From assembly GCA_016212845.1 (NCBI GenBank), contig JACRDR010000410.1:1-5938 (forward strand): DNA of 5,938 bases, in the 5' to 3' direction. Shown one piece after another: positions 5,931-5,938 of this stretch. This stretch comes from Elusimicrobiota bacterium. GTDB lineage: Bacteria > Elusimicrobiota > Elusimicrobia > UBA1565 > JACRDR01. A program made the translations under genes and the position numbers. A model generated the notes under the pieces. That model did no database searches, was not told the origin of the DNA, and saw nothing but the letters and a program-made list of their open reading frames with translations. The first letter of the stretch is position 1; each line of letters starts with the position of its first letter.

Positions 5931-5938
5931 ATGGCCCG
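5931..5938 (+). CDS. Start of a divergent gene, cut by the window edge
   Basis: Only ATG GCC CG (Met-Ala-Arg/Pro-like start, third codon incomplete) is visible. The case for a gene rests on the extended -10 element seven bases upstream and on its mirror-image arrangement with the membrane-protein gene. An in-frame ATG at 5922 overlaps the -10 hexamer and is a poorer candidate. Nothing can be said about the product. Confidence 0.35.

Noticed and set aside
1..5938. Search for CRISPR repeats, tRNA or rRNA genes, insertion-sequence ends, toxin-antitoxin pairs or other defence genes
   Set aside because: No regular direct repeats, RNA gene signatures, transposase motifs or small paired genes were found. 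Coding genes fill nearly the whole window.

Overview
This is a compact, high-GC bacterial segment (about two-thirds G+C by eye, with coding codons ending mostly in G or C). It carries part of a cell-surface glycan locus. There are six substantial protein genes: four predicted glycosyltransferases, one RmlD-like sugar-nucleotide reductase/epimerase, and one polytopic membrane protein of a GT-C-like type. A few bases of a seventh gene appear at the right edge. There are no RNA genes, CRISPR arrays, insertion sequences or phage genes, and no gene-free stretch longer than about 60 bases.

Layout. The left block (1-1565) runs leftward: the RmlD-like SDR (660-1565), then a GT2 glycosyltransferase (58-660). 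The GT2 is stopped by an amber codon at 58-60, although family-like sequence continues in the same frame to the window edge. The middle block (1590-4476) runs rightward as a tight three-gene operon: a GT-B glycosyltransferase resembling TuaH-type enzymes, a soluble DPM1-like polyprenyl-phosphate sugar synthase, and a GT4 glycosyltransferase. The right block (4436-5890) runs leftward, encodes the membrane protein, and its 3' end overlaps that of the GT4 gene by 41 bases. A divergent gene starts at 5931.

How the genes could work together (inference). The SDR would make or finish a deoxy-sugar nucleotide. The two GT-B enzymes and the first GT2 would build a glycan on the cytoplasmic face. The DPM1-like enzyme would charge a polyprenyl-phosphate carrier with a sugar. 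The GT-C-like membrane protein could use such a lipid-linked donor on the outer face of the membrane. The end product cannot be told from this window.

Gene expression. No gene here has a recognisable Shine-Dalgarno sequence. Four block-leading genes (starts at 1565, 1590, 5890, 5931) each have a -10-like hexamer (TAAAAT, TATCAT, TACAAT, TAGAAT) ending 6 or 7 bases before the start codon, which predicts leaderless mRNAs. The three co-directional junctions all use a one-base stop/start overlap (TAGTG, TGATG, TGATG). This resembles lineages rich in leaderless mRNAs. A high-GC Elusimicrobiota-like, Deinococcota-like or actinobacterial genome would fit, but the sequence does not allow a firm assignment.

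I did not find a clearly new biological system. The enzymes belong to known superfamilies. The most unusual content is the promoter and start-codon architecture and the amber-interrupted GT2.
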